From the NCBI RefSeq assembly GCF_013377535.1, contig NZ_JABCJE010000017.1, positions 1-44,230 on the forward strand: a stretch of DNA of 44,230 nt. The letters run 5' to 3'. Positions 33,408 to 41,344 of the stretch are shown one piece after another. Made by a program: the position numbers and the translations under genes. Numbering within the stretch: position 1 is the stretch's first letter; each line of letters starts with the position of its first letter. The notes below the pieces were generated by a model that worked only from the letters and a program-made list of their open reading frames with translations, made no database searches and was not told where the DNA came from. The DNA is from Donghicola mangrovi. Lineage in GTDB: Bacteria > Pseudomonadota > Alphaproteobacteria > Rhodobacterales > Rhodobacteraceae.

Positions 33408-34373
33408 GTGTCCGATCTTCGTGACCACGCAGACCGTGTTCTTTCCGTCGTCGAGTCCGGTTCCGCCGCAGCGCGTTCGCGGCTGGCGGCGTCGTGGCGG
33501 CGTTCTTTGGTGCGCCATGGGATTGACCCCGCCACCGGGCAGGGGCCCCAGCGCCTGAGCCAGCGGGAACTGAGCCCGATCCTTGAATACAATGACAATT
33601 TCATGCGCAGTGCGACGCCGCGGGTGGATAACCTGTATGCCTTGGTCGGGCAGTCGGGCTGTGCCGTCCTGCTGACCGATGCCCGCGGGATCGTTCTGCA
33701 GCACCGCGTGAATGGCAGCGACGAGGACGTATTTTCCAAGTGGGGTCTGTGGTCCGGCGGCAACTGGAGCGAAGAGGCCGAAGGTACTAATGGTATCGGC
33801 ACCTGTCTGGCCGAACGCCGTCGCGTCACCATCCACCGCGAGGATCACTTCATCGCCCGCAACACCAGCCTCAGCTGCATGGACGCGCCGATCTTTGGTC
33901 CCGAGGGGCAACTTCTGGGGGCCTTGGATGTGTCCTCGGCCCGCAGTGACCAGACCGAAGGGTTCAACCAGCTGATCTCGGCGATGGTGGAACAGACCGC
34001 CCGCCAGATCGAAGTGGACTACTTCCGCGCGACCTTCCCCAAGGCCCGTATCATTGTGGCAGGCGAAGAGGGGCGCGAAGGATCGCTCTTGGCGGTTGAT
34101 CAGGATGATTTGGTGATTGGGGCCACCCGCTTGGCCCGCGCCGCGCTGGACCTGCCGACCGAAGGCGTTCTGCGCCCGATCCCCGCCGTGGACCTGCTCG
34201 GCCGGTCCGAAGAATCACCCACCGGATTCGAAGGCGCCGAGCGCGCGGCCCTGATGCGTGCGCTTTCACGTGCGGATGGCAACGTTTCTGCGGCGGCCAA
34301 AGCGCTCGGAATCGGGCGGGCCACGATGTATCGCCGGATGAAGCGTCTCGGAATCTCGGAAAAGTCTCACTGA
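33408..34373 (+). CDS. GAF-Fis transcriptional regulator (AcoR-like, no AAA+ domain)
   Basis: A 321-residue regulator related to AcoR. A GAF-type sensor region spans about residues 75-215 ([58 protein letters not shown]). A Fis-type helix-turn-helix lies at about 280-317 ([26 protein letters not shown]). The AAA+ sigma54-activating domain that full-length AcoR has between these is absent; only a short linker remains, so it cannot work as a sigma54 ATPase. The start is GTG with a GGGAGG ribosome-binding site. It sits directly before the aldehyde dehydrogenase gene, its likely target. Confidence 0.88.
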   Translation: MSDLRDHADRVLSVVESGSAAARSRLAASWRRSLVRHGIDPATGQGPQRLSQRELSPILEYNDNFMRSATPRVDNLYALVGQSGCAVLLTDARGIVLQHRVNGSDEDVFSKWGLWSGGNWSEEAEGTNGIGTCLAERRRVTIHREDHFIARNTSLSCMDAPIFGPEGQLLGALDVSSARSDQTEGFNQLISAMVEQTARQIEVDYFRATFPKARIIVAGEEGREGSLLAVDQDDLVIGATRLARAALDLPTEGVLRPIPAVDLLGRSEESPTGFEGAERAALMRALSRADGNVSAAAKALGIGRATMYRRMKRLGISEKSH

Positions 34374-34411
34374 CTGTCTCAGTCCTGAGACAGTCCCCCC
34401 GAGACTGAGAC
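34373..34411. promoter_or_regulatory. Palindrome upstream of the aldehyde dehydrogenase gene
   Basis: Perfect 10-bp arms (ACTGTCTCAG / CTGAGACAGT, 2-bp centre) at 34373-34394, starting inside the regulator's stop codon. A second inverted copy of GTCTCAGTC occurs as GACTGAGAC at 34403-34411. There is no T run, so an operator is more likely than a terminator; the adjacent GAF-Fis protein is the natural candidate ligand. Confidence 0.6.
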
Positions 34412-34497
34412 TTTGGTGGGGATGCGCAGGATCAAAAGGGTGGGCATCGTCTTCTCAATCCCGGTCGGAGGATATCGGGTCTACGAGGAGGAATACC

Positions 34498-36021
34498 ATG
34501 AACGAGATGGCTCAAGCCGGTTCTGCAGCACGCGTGTCGCCCTTCAAAGAGCGTTACGACAACTTCATCGGCGGCAAGTTCGTTGCCCCCGTTTCTGGCC
34601 GTTACTTTGACAACGGCAGCCCCATCACTGGCGGCAAAATCTGTGAAATCGCACGTTCGGAAGCCGCCGACGTCGAAGCAGCTCTGGACGCAGCACACGC
34701 AGCCAAAGCCGCATGGGGCCACACCGCCCCCGCCGCACGCGCAGCCGTTCTGTTGAAAATCGCGGACGTCATGGAAGCCAACATGGAACTGCTGGCAACC
34801 TGCGAAACCTGGGACAACGGTAAGCCGATCCGCGAAACCATGGCGGCTGACCTTCCGCTGGCAATCGACCACTTCCGCTACTTTGCTGGCGTTCTGCGTT
34901 CGCAGGAAGGTTCGATCTCGGAAATCGACGCAGACACCATTGCGTACCACTTCCACGAGCCTCTGGGTGTTGTTGGCCAGATCATTCCCTGGAACTTCCC
35001 CCTGCTGATGGCGTGCTGGAAACTGGCACCCGCGCTGGCAGGCGGCAACTGTGTGGTTCTGAAGCCCGCAGAACAGACCCCCGCAGCGATCATGGTTCTG
35101 TGTGAACTGCTGGCCGACGTCATCCCCGCAGGCGTTCTGAACGTTGTGAACGGTTTCGGTCTGGAAGCAGGCAAGCCGCTGGCACAGTCGAAGCGCATCG
35201 CAAAGATCGCGTTCACCGGCGAAACCTCGACCGGCCGTCTGATCATGCAGTACGCATCGGAAAACCTGATCCCCGTTACTCTGGAACTGGGTGGCAAGTC
35301 GCCGAACATCTTCTTCGAAGACGTTGCAGCACACGACGACGACTTCTTCGACAAAGCGATCGAAGGCTTCGTAATGTTCGCGCTGAACCAGGGCGAAGTT
35401 TGCACCTGCCCCAGCCGCGCACTGATCCAGGAATCGATCTACGAGAAGTTCATGGAGCGCGCTCTGGCCCGCGTTGAAGCCATCGTTCAGGGCGACCCGC
35501 TGGACCCCAACACCATGATCGGTGCACAGGCTTCGCAAGAGCAGCTGGAAAAGATCCTGAGCTACATCCAGATCGGTCGTGACGAAGGCGCAGAAGTTCT
35601 GGCTGGCGGCGACCGCAACATCCTGGGTGGCGATCTCGAGAACGGCTACTACGTCAAGCCGACCGTGATGAAGGGCCACAACAAGATGCGCATCTTCCAG
35701 GAAGAGATCTTTGGCCCGGTTGTATCGGTTACCACCTTCAAGGATGCCGAAGAAGCGCTGGAAATCGCAAACGACACCCTGTTCGGTCTGGGTGCAGGCG
35801 TATGGTCGCGTGACGCGAACACCTGCTACCGCTTTGGCCGCGCCATCCAGGCCGGCCGCGTCTGGACCAACTGCTACCACGCATACCCTGCACACGCAGC
35901 GTTCGGTGGTTACAAGCAGTCGGGTGTTGGCCGCGAAACCCACAAGATGATGCTGGACCACTATCAGCAGACCAAAAACATGCTGGTCAGCTACAGCCCC
36001 AAGAAACTGGGCTTCTTCTAA
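34498..36021 (+). CDS. NAD-dependent aldehyde dehydrogenase (AcoD/ExaC-like)
   Basis: A 507-residue aldehyde dehydrogenase, oxidising an aldehyde (acetaldehyde is the usual substrate of this subgroup) to the acid with NAD. NAD-binding [10 protein letters not shown] (162-171) and FTGETSTGR (239-247), general base Glu263 in LELGGKSPN, and catalytic Cys302 in [11 protein letters not shown] are all present. A strong AGGAGG ribosome-binding site precedes the ATG. Codon use is strongly biased, suggesting high expression. An AcoR-like regulator before it and a DUF779 gene after it form a grouping recurrent in proteobacteria. Confidence 0.95.
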   Translation: MNEMAQAGSAARVSPFKERYDNFIGGKFVAPVSGRYFDNGSPITGGKICEIARSEAADVEAALDAAHAAKAAWGHTAPAARAAVLLKIADVMEANMELLATCETWDNGKPIRETMAADLPLAIDHFRYFAGVLRSQEGSISEIDADTIAYHFHEPLGVVGQIIPWNFPLLMACWKLAPALAGGNCVVLKPAEQTPAAIMVLCELLADVIPAGVLNVVNGFGLEAGKPLAQSKRIAKIAFTGETSTGRLIMQYASENLIPVTLELGGKSPNIFFEDVAAHDDDFFDKAIEGFVMFALNQGEVCTCPSRALIQESIYEKFMERALARVEAIVQGDPLDPNTMIGAQASQEQLEKILSYIQIGRDEGAEVLAGGDRNILGGDLENGYYVKPTVMKGHNKMRIFQEEIFGPVVSVTTFKDAEEALEIANDTLFGLGAGVWSRDANTCYRFGRAIQAGRVWTNCYHAYPAHAAFGGYKQSGVGRETHKMMLDHYQQTKNMLVSYSPKKLGFF

Positions 36022-36032
36022 GTCCGGAATAC

Positions 36033-36055
36033 GTGGGGGGCCGTCGGCCCCCCAC
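36033..36055 (+). terminator. Hairpin between aldehyde dehydrogenase and DUF779 genes
   Basis: Perfect 10-bp GC-rich stem (GTGGGGGGCC / GGCCCCCCAC) with a 3-nt loop, 12 bp after the stop. It lacks a T run and probably acts as an mRNA 3' stabiliser or partial terminator. The adjoining segment 36056-36085 (CCCCCGAGGGTATTTTCGCC, then AAGATGAAGG) resembles a short repeat I recall from intergenic sites in Rhodobacterales genomes. Confidence 0.6.
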
Positions 36056-36096
36056 ACCCCCCGAGGGTATTTTCGCCAAGATGAAGGAGGCGGGTC

Positions 36097-36438
36097 ATGT
36101 CTGAAAAACTGGACAAGGTCACTGCCACCCCAGGCGCGCTGGAACTATTGGCCGAGATCGTCGCAGATCATGGTCCCGTCATGTTCCACCAGTCCGGAGG
36201 CTGCTGCGATGGCTCGGCCCCGATGTGTTATGCGCAAGGGGATTTCAAAATTGGTGTTCACGATGTTTTAATGGGAGAGATTGGCGGCATGCCATTCTAC
36301 ATCTCGGATCGTCAGTACGAGTTGTGGAAGCATACGGACCTGATCATTGATGTGATCGATGGCCGCGGTGGCATGTTCAGCCTTGATAATGGGCGGGAGC
36401 GTCGTTTCCTCACACGCTCTGTGCTCTGCGCCACCTGA
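36097..36438 (+). CDS. DUF779 family protein
   Basis: A 113-residue protein with the family's conserved cysteine cluster FHQSGGCCDGSAPMCY (about residues 32-47) and the DLIIDVIDGRGGMFSLDNGRERRFLTRS C-terminal half. The three close cysteines look suited to metal or redox chemistry, but no function is established to my knowledge. Family members are commonly found beside acetaldehyde-type dehydrogenases, as here, so an accessory role in aldehyde metabolism is a reasonable inference. An AAGGAGG lies upstream of the ATG. Confidence 0.9.
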   Translation: MSEKLDKVTATPGALELLAEIVADHGPVMFHQSGGCCDGSAPMCYAQGDFKIGVHDVLMGEIGGMPFYISDRQYELWKHTDLIIDVIDGRGGMFSLDNGRERRFLTRSVLCAT

Positions 36439-36470
36439 CTCCCCTACTTCCATCCCAAGTGGCGCTCTCC

Positions 36471-36512
36471 GGCGCAGGCCCCTCCTCACTGGCCTGCGCC
36501 TTTCCCCTTTTT
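36471..36512 (+). terminator. Rho-independent terminator after DUF779 gene
   Basis: Perfect 10-bp stem (GGCGCAGGCC / GGCCTGCGCC) with a 10-nt loop, followed by TTTCCCCTTTTT. The T run overlaps the stop codon of the convergent binding-protein gene. Confidence 0.85.
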
Positions 36513-37551
36513 AGGGGGACAGGAATTGTGGGGCTCCGAAGGTGGCGCGCCATTGGGCGATGAACCGTTTGCGGCGGTGCTGGTCGCGGGCCACCAGCAG
36601 CATCGGGTCGATCGGGATCGCCCGTTCCGAGCTTTCTGGCAAAAACGTTTCCTCTGGGTCGCGGCGCTGGACGAGGCCGCTTTCCTTGAGCAGCGCCTCG
36701 CCGCGGGCAGACAGAAGGAAGTCCAAAAGGCGCGTGGCGTCGCCCTGATTGCGGGCATGGCGCGGGATCATGTAGGCGCGCGACAGGAACAGGGTGTAAT
36801 CCTCGGGCATGACGACGCTGACATTGTCGCGGTACTGCGTGCTGACATAGGAGCCGAGCACGTTGTAGGCGATCAGATAACGGCCGGAACTGACGCCCTG
36901 AATAATCTCGTTCGAGCAGCAGGTGGCGACCGCATCCACGCGGCTGAACCCTTCGAGGAGGGCGCCGAATGTGCTGGCCTCAAGGCTGTCGGAAAAGGCG
37001 AAGAGGTAGCCTAGGCCCGATGCTTCGATATCATAGGTGGCGATGCGGTCCTGATAGGCGGGGTTGTTGCGGCGCATCAGGTCCAAGAGTTCAAAGCGGC
37101 TGTGGGGGACGTCCTCGGGGGGGACCAGAGCGGTGTTGTAGATCATGACCGCCGCTTCGCGGGTGATCCCCCAAAGTTCGTTGCGCCACCGTCGGTCGGC
37201 GGGCAGGGCCTCGGTCTGGGGCGAGCGGTAGGGCGCGGCGCAGGCGCTGTTTACTAATTCCACCATCTGATGAACCGCCGAGGACAGGATCGCATCGGCG
37301 CCGCGGCCCTGATCGCAATCGCTGCGGGATTCGTCGAACAGGGCGTTCGACCCCCATTGTTCATAGATCACGTGGATATCCGGGTTCAGGCGGGTGAATT
37401 CCTGAATGGTCGGCCCCAGAACGCGGATATCGGTGGTCGAGCGGAACAGCAGCGGGCGACCGAATTCGCTGCCGAAGACGGCGGTTTCCTCGGCGGCGCT
37501 GGCGGGCAGGGCGCTCAGGATGGTCAGGGCTGTCAGGGCGGCGCGGATCAT
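36511..37551 (-). CDS. Periplasmic substrate-binding protein linked to a two-component system
   Basis: A 346-residue exported protein with a Sec signal peptide (cut after ASA, about residue 19). It is a two-lobed extracellular solute-binding protein of the iron/spermidine class (VLGPTIQEFTRLNPDIHVIYEQWGSNALF, LWGITREAAVMIYNTALV). No permease or ATPase gene accompanies it. Its start overlaps the histidine kinase stop by ATGA, so it is made together with the kinase. The probable role is presenting a ligand to the kinase periplasmic domain rather than transport. A disulfide pair is possible (CSNE region and Cys near residue 79). Confidence 0.85.
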   Translation of the reverse strand: MIRAALTALTILSALPASAAEETAVFGSEFGRPLLFRSTTDIRVLGPTIQEFTRLNPDIHVIYEQWGSNALFDESRSDCDQGRGADAILSSAVHQMVELVNSACAAPYRSPQTEALPADRRWRNELWGITREAAVMIYNTALVPPEDVPHSRFELLDLMRRNNPAYQDRIATYDIEASGLGYLFAFSDSLEASTFGALLEGFSRVDAVATCCSNEIIQGVSSGRYLIAYNVLGSYVSTQYRDNVSVVMPEDYTLFLSRAYMIPRHARNQGDATRLLDFLLSARGEALLKESGLVQRRDPEETFLPESSERAIPIDPMLLVARDQHRRKRFIAQWRATFGAPQFLSP

Positions 37552-38957
37552 TGCGGATCTCCGGTACGGGTCGGGCGCAGGGGCAAGAGCAGCGTCACGC
37601 GAAAGCCGTTTTCGCCGGGGGCCATGCGGACTTCGCCTTGGAAGGCGCTGGCGACGGCTCGGACGATGGAAAGGCCAAGCCCCGCGCTGCGCCCCGAAGA
37701 GGCCGAGCTGCGTTCGAACCGCTCGCCGATGCGGTCAAGAATTTCGGGCGGGGGGCCGTTTCCTGCATCCTCGACCCAGAGGGCGGCGTTGGTGCCCTCG
37801 ACCGTGACGCCGATAGTGACTGGGGATGCTCCGTGGCGCAGGGCGTTGTTGAACATGTTCTTGGCGGCCTCGGTCAGAGAAATCTCGTCTGCCAGAACGA
37901 TCACCTCGTCGGGGCCGATGCGCAGTTCGACCTCGGTTTCGGGGGCCAGTAGTTCGTGGTCGCGGCTGTCCACCACCTCGAGCGCGATGTCGCGCAGGTC
38001 GATGGGCAGGCGCGGGGCGCTGTCGGTGCGGTGAATGACCAGAGCGCGGGAGAGCATCTGGTCCAGCAATTCCCCCAGCGACCGCGAGCGTCGGGTCAGG
38101 CGGGTGACCATCTGCTGGCGGGCGTCGTCGTTGGTTTCTTCGCCGATCAGTTCGGCTTGGGCACGGATGGCGGCGACGGGGGTGCGCAGCTGGTGCGCGG
38201 TGTCCGAGATCAGGTTGCGCATGCTGGAAAACTGGCGATCCAGCCGCAGCATGAAGCGATTCATGGCGTCGATCATCACCGACACCTCGGCGGGCACGTT
38301 CCGGTCCATCGGGGTCAGATCATAGGGGTCGCGGTCCAGAAGCTCCGACGCGATGCGGTTCAGGGGCTCCATCGCGTTGCGGATGACCAGCGCGGCCAGC
38401 AGCATCAGCGCGACCCCCGCCACCAACGAGGCGATCAGCGCATCGCGGGTCAGGCTCAGGGCCATGGCATTTCGCGCAGCTATGGTCTGGCCGACGGTTA
38501 CGCTGACGGTGCCGGAAAAGTCGCGCTCGGCAAAGCGGCGGTAGACGGTGACGAAGCGCGCGGTGTCGCCTTGCATCGGGTGGTCAAAGAAGTGCGGGTT
38601 GCCGGTGGTGACGCGGGTGTCGGTCGGCGGGCGGGCGAAATCGTTGCCGGTCAGAAGCTGCCCTTGAGGGCCGCGCACGGCATAGGCAATGCGGTCATCA
38701 GGGGCCAGGGCCAGCAGTTTGAACGCGGAAATGGGCAGGTCGGCCAAGGGCTCGCCTCCCAGCACGCTAATCGATTCAGCGATGTCGTTCGCGGCCCCCA
38801 GCAGCAGGCGGTCATAGGCTTCGCGGGCGGCTTGGCGGCCATAGGCGAAGCTGGCGATGGCGACGATGATTCCCCCCACGAAAAGCAGCGACAGAACCCC
38901 CGTCACCACGCGGGACGAAAGGGAACGCTGCGCATCGGGACGAGGGGCGTCAGTCAT
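37548..38957 (-). CDS. Sensor histidine kinase, TctE-like
   Basis: A 469-residue membrane kinase. Membrane helices lie at about 18-38 and 172-192 with a 130-residue periplasmic sensor domain between them. A HAMP-like linker follows, then the phospho-acceptor His255 in SDTAHQLRTPVAA, and a HATPase domain with NMFNNALRHG, DAGNGPP and SAGLGLSIVRAVA. It matches the TctE group, which controls tricarboxylate transporter genes; tctCBA lies just beyond the partner response regulator. The ATG at 38957 overlaps the regulator stop by 8 bp and is preferred over an upstream start at 38978. Confidence 0.92.
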   Translation of the reverse strand: MTDAPRPDAQRSLSSRVVTGVLSLLFVGGIIVAIASFAYGRQAAREAYDRLLLGAANDIAESISVLGGEPLADLPISAFKLLALAPDDRIAYAVRGPQGQLLTGNDFARPPTDTRVTTGNPHFFDHPMQGDTARFVTVYRRFAERDFSGTVSVTVGQTIAARNAMALSLTRDALIASLVAGVALMLLAALVIRNAMEPLNRIASELLDRDPYDLTPMDRNVPAEVSVMIDAMNRFMLRLDRQFSSMRNLISDTAHQLRTPVAAIRAQAELIGEETNDDARQQMVTRLTRRSRSLGELLDQMLSRALVIHRTDSAPRLPIDLRDIALEVVDSRDHELLAPETEVELRIGPDEVIVLADEISLTEAAKNMFNNALRHGASPVTIGVTVEGTNAALWVEDAGNGPPPEILDRIGERFERSSASSGRSAGLGLSIVRAVASAFQGEVRMAPGENGFRVTLLLPLRPTRTGDPQ

Positions 38958-39621
38958 CCAGACAGATCCGGTAGCCAAGGCGGCGCTGGGTTTCGATGCT
39001 GACGCCGGTGCCGTTCAGTTTCTTGCGCAGGCGCCCGATATAGAGCTCGATCGCGTTCAGCCCCACATCCGCGCTGTCAAAAGCGAACAGACCATCATAC
39101 AGGCGCTCTTTGCTCAGAACCTTGCCGCCGTTGCGCAGCAAGAGGCTCAGCAGGGCGGCCTCGCGCCGGGTCAGGTCCAGCGGGGCATCACCAATCTCGG
39201 CGGTCATCGAAGAGGGGAAGAATCGCAGGGGGCCGAGGGATAGGGTGTCGGTCTTTTGTTCGGCCTCGCGGCGGACAAGGGCGCGCAAGCGGGCCTCAAG
39301 CTCGCGGTGATCAAAGGGTTTCACCAGATAATCGTCCGCCCCGAGGTTCAGCGCGGACACGCGGTCATCCACGGAGAACAGGGCGGTCAGCATCAGGACA
39401 GGGGTGCGTACGCCCCGCGCCCGCAGGTCGGACAAAAGGTCGGTGCCAGACCGGTCAGGCAGATTGATATCCAGAACAATCGCATCATAGCGCTGAACGG
39501 CCAGAAAATCCTCGGCGGCTTCGCAGCAGTCGGCCAGATCACAGGCCATTCCTGCCTTGCCCAAACGGATCGCGACGGCTTCGGCCATGTCCGTGGCGTC
39601 CTCGACGATCAGGATGCGCAT
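38950..39621 (-). CDS. Response regulator, TctD-like (OmpR family)
   Basis: A 223-residue OmpR-type regulator. The receiver domain has acidic Glu7-Asp8, phospho-acceptor Asp51 (VLDINLPDRSG) and Lys101-region KPFDHREL. The C-terminal winged helix is complete (LTRREAALLSLLLRNGGKVLSKERLYDGL, VELYIGRLRKKL-type). It is divergent from tctCBA, which it probably activates. The ATG at 39621 (MRILIVEDATDM) is the natural start; the frame extends upstream to 39690 without regulator homology. Confidence 0.92.
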   Translation of the reverse strand: MRILIVEDATDMAEAVAIRLGKAGMACDLADCCEAAEDFLAVQRYDAIVLDINLPDRSGTDLLSDLRARGVRTPVLMLTALFSVDDRVSALNLGADDYLVKPFDHRELEARLRALVRREAEQKTDTLSLGPLRFFPSSMTAEIGDAPLDLTRREAALLSLLLRNGGKVLSKERLYDGLFAFDSADVGLNAIELYIGRLRKKLNGTGVSIETQRRLGYRICLDD

Positions 39622-39657
39622 GGGTTTTTCTCCGTTCGGGTGCGTAATGGATAGTTT

Positions 39658-39674
39658 CCTGTCAAATTGACAGG
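39658..39674. promoter_or_regulatory. Inverted repeat in the tctD-tctC divergent promoter region
   Basis: Perfect 8-bp arms (CCTGTCAA / TTGACAGG) around one base, 37 bp upstream of the response-regulator start and 138 bp upstream of tctC. TTGACA occurs on both strands within it and could serve as a -35, but I see no well-spaced -10. Candidate binding site for the adjacent regulator. Confidence 0.5.
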
Positions 39675-39811
39675 TTCGCGACAGCTTCACTCGCTAGTTA
39701 CATCCTTCATAGCCCGCCACGAGGAGACTGCAAACATTTGCAGCGTCGGCGGGAAGGAACATACCGGACGGCCTCGAATCGTCCGTAAGATCACTGTGGA
39801 GGAGTACATCA

Positions 39812-40801
39812 ATGATCTTTAAAGCGACCCGCTTGACCGTGGCTGCCCTGCTGCTGGGTGCAACTGCATTTGGCGCTTCGGCCGAAGGCTGGCAGCCCGA
39901 GAACCCCGAGTGCATCGCGCCCGCCAACCCCGGTGGTGGCTGGGACTTTACCTGCCGTCAGGTCGGTAAATCGCTGCAGGACCAGGGCCTGATCGAAAAG
40001 ACCATGCAGGTTGTGAACCTCGCCGGTGGCGGCGGTGGCGTGGCCTATGCAGAAGTCGTGAACAAGCGCGGCGACGACAGCGACCTGATCGTTGCAGCAT
40101 CGTCGGCAACCGCGACCCGTCTGGCGCAGGGCGCATACCCCGGCAACACCATGGATCAGGTTCGTTGGCTGGCGTCGATCGGTGCGGATTACGGTGTGAT
40201 CGCCGTTGCCAAAGACAGCGCAGTGAACACTCTGCCCGAGCTGCTGGACATGATCAAAAACGACCCGACTTCGGTTGCGGTTGCTGGCGGTTCGGCTGTT
40301 GGCGGCTGGGACCACCTGAAAGTTCTGATCGCAGCGAACGCATACGGCGTCGAAGACGTGCGTAAGGTGAAATACATCGCGTTCGATGGCGGCGGCGAAG
40401 CTGTGACCCAGCTGCTGGCTGGTTCGGTTCAGGCCTTCACCGGCGATATCTCCGAAGCCAAAGGTTTCGTTGACAGCGGCGACATCAAAGTTCTCGCAGT
40501 TCTGTCCCCCGAGCGTCTGGGTGGCGAGTTCGCCGACTTCCCGACCGCAAAAGAGCAGGGCGTTGACGCAATCGGCGCAAACTGGCGCGGTTTCTATGCC
40601 CCCGCTGGCATGAGCGACGAAGCCTACGACGCATGGGTTGCCAAGATCGGCACCCTGTACGAGTCGGCTGAGTGGAAAGAAATCATGGCAGCAAACGGTC
40701 TGGCACCGCTGGACCTGCGTGGCGCTGACTTCCAGAACTTTGTCTCGATGTCGGTAACTCAGATCCAGAACATCTCGAAAGAGATCGGGATCATCAAGTA
40801 A
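39812..40801 (+). CDS. tctC: Tripartite tricarboxylate transporter binding protein TctC
   Basis: A 329-residue periplasmic receptor of the Bug/TctC family. A Sec signal peptide ends near residue 24 (GASA). The N-terminal domain has the carboxylate-binding loop ANPGGGWDFTCR, and the second loop includes AVAGGSAVGGWDHLK. It captures a di- or tricarboxylate for TctAB; the exact substrate is not predictable. A GGAGGAG-like site precedes the ATG. Codon bias suggests high expression. An intercistronic hairpin follows. Confidence 0.93.
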   Translation: MIFKATRLTVAALLLGATAFGASAEGWQPENPECIAPANPGGGWDFTCRQVGKSLQDQGLIEKTMQVVNLAGGGGGVAYAEVVNKRGDDSDLIVAASSATATRLAQGAYPGNTMDQVRWLASIGADYGVIAVAKDSAVNTLPELLDMIKNDPTSVAVAGGSAVGGWDHLKVLIAANAYGVEDVRKVKYIAFDGGGEAVTQLLAGSVQAFTGDISEAKGFVDSGDIKVLAVLSPERLGGEFADFPTAKEQGVDAIGANWRGFYAPAGMSDEAYDAWVAKIGTLYESAEWKEIMAANGLAPLDLRGADFQNFVSMSVTQIQNISKEIGIIK

Positions 40802-40830
40802 TTCTACGCAGCCCCCCTGTGTAGATATTA

Positions 40831-40863
40831 GGGACGCCGCTTCTCCCCTTCATGCGGCGTCCC
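40831..40863 (+). terminator. Hairpin between tctC and tctB
   Basis: Perfect 10-bp stem (GGGACGCCGC / GCGGCGTCCC) with a 13-nt loop, followed by TTTCCTTAT. Probably a partial terminator or stabiliser that lets tctC be expressed above tctBA. Confidence 0.75.
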
Positions 40864-40900
40864 TTTCCTTATATTCCAACGCCGCCTCAGGAGATCCTTG

Positions 40901-41332
40901 ATGAGTGATCGTATCTTCGGCGTGTTCGGCATTCTTCTGGCAATCGGGTTCGCCATGTCGGCCCTGACCATCGAAGAGAGCTTTCTGTCGGACGCCGTCG
41001 GACCCAAAGCCTTTCCCCTGATTATCGCAGCGATCCTCGGCATCAGCTCTGCCGTGATTGCGATAAAACCCGATCCGGAGCCCCACTGGCCCAACTTTGC
41101 CCGTCTGGCAGAGATCGCGGCCGCTGTCGTGGTTATGGTTCTGTACGCTCAGTTTCTGCCTGTTGCCGGTTTCGTCCTCGCGACCGCTGCTGCGGCGACC
41201 TACCTGTCGTGGCGCCTTGGTTCGACCATCATCGGCTCGGTTCTGACCGGTGTGGGTACGTCGGTCGGCATCTATGTCATCTTCCATCTCGTGCTGGGGC
41301 TGTCGCTGGCCCGCGGCCCGCTTGGTTTCTAA
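40901..41332 (+). CDS. tctB: Tripartite tricarboxylate transporter small membrane subunit TctB
   Basis: A 143-residue membrane protein with four hydrophobic segments (about residues 5-22, 36-50, 67-90 and 105-137). It has the TctB pattern SDAVGPKAFPLIIAAILGISS after the first helix. TctB has no known catalytic motif and partners TctA. The ATG at 40901 has AGGAG 8 bases upstream; a TTG at 40898 is an unlikely alternative. It is 12 bp upstream of tctA. Confidence 0.92.
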   Translation: MSDRIFGVFGILLAIGFAMSALTIEESFLSDAVGPKAFPLIIAAILGISSAVIAIKPDPEPHWPNFARLAEIAAAVVVMVLYAQFLPVAGFVLATAAAATYLSWRLGSTIIGSVLTGVGTSVGIYVIFHLVLGLSLARGPLGF

Positions 41333-41344
41333 GGAGGTCTCAGG

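Noticed and set aside
34373-34394. The perfect palindrome as a terminator of the regulator gene
   Set aside because: It is followed by a run of C, not T, and begins inside the stop codon; an operator fits better.
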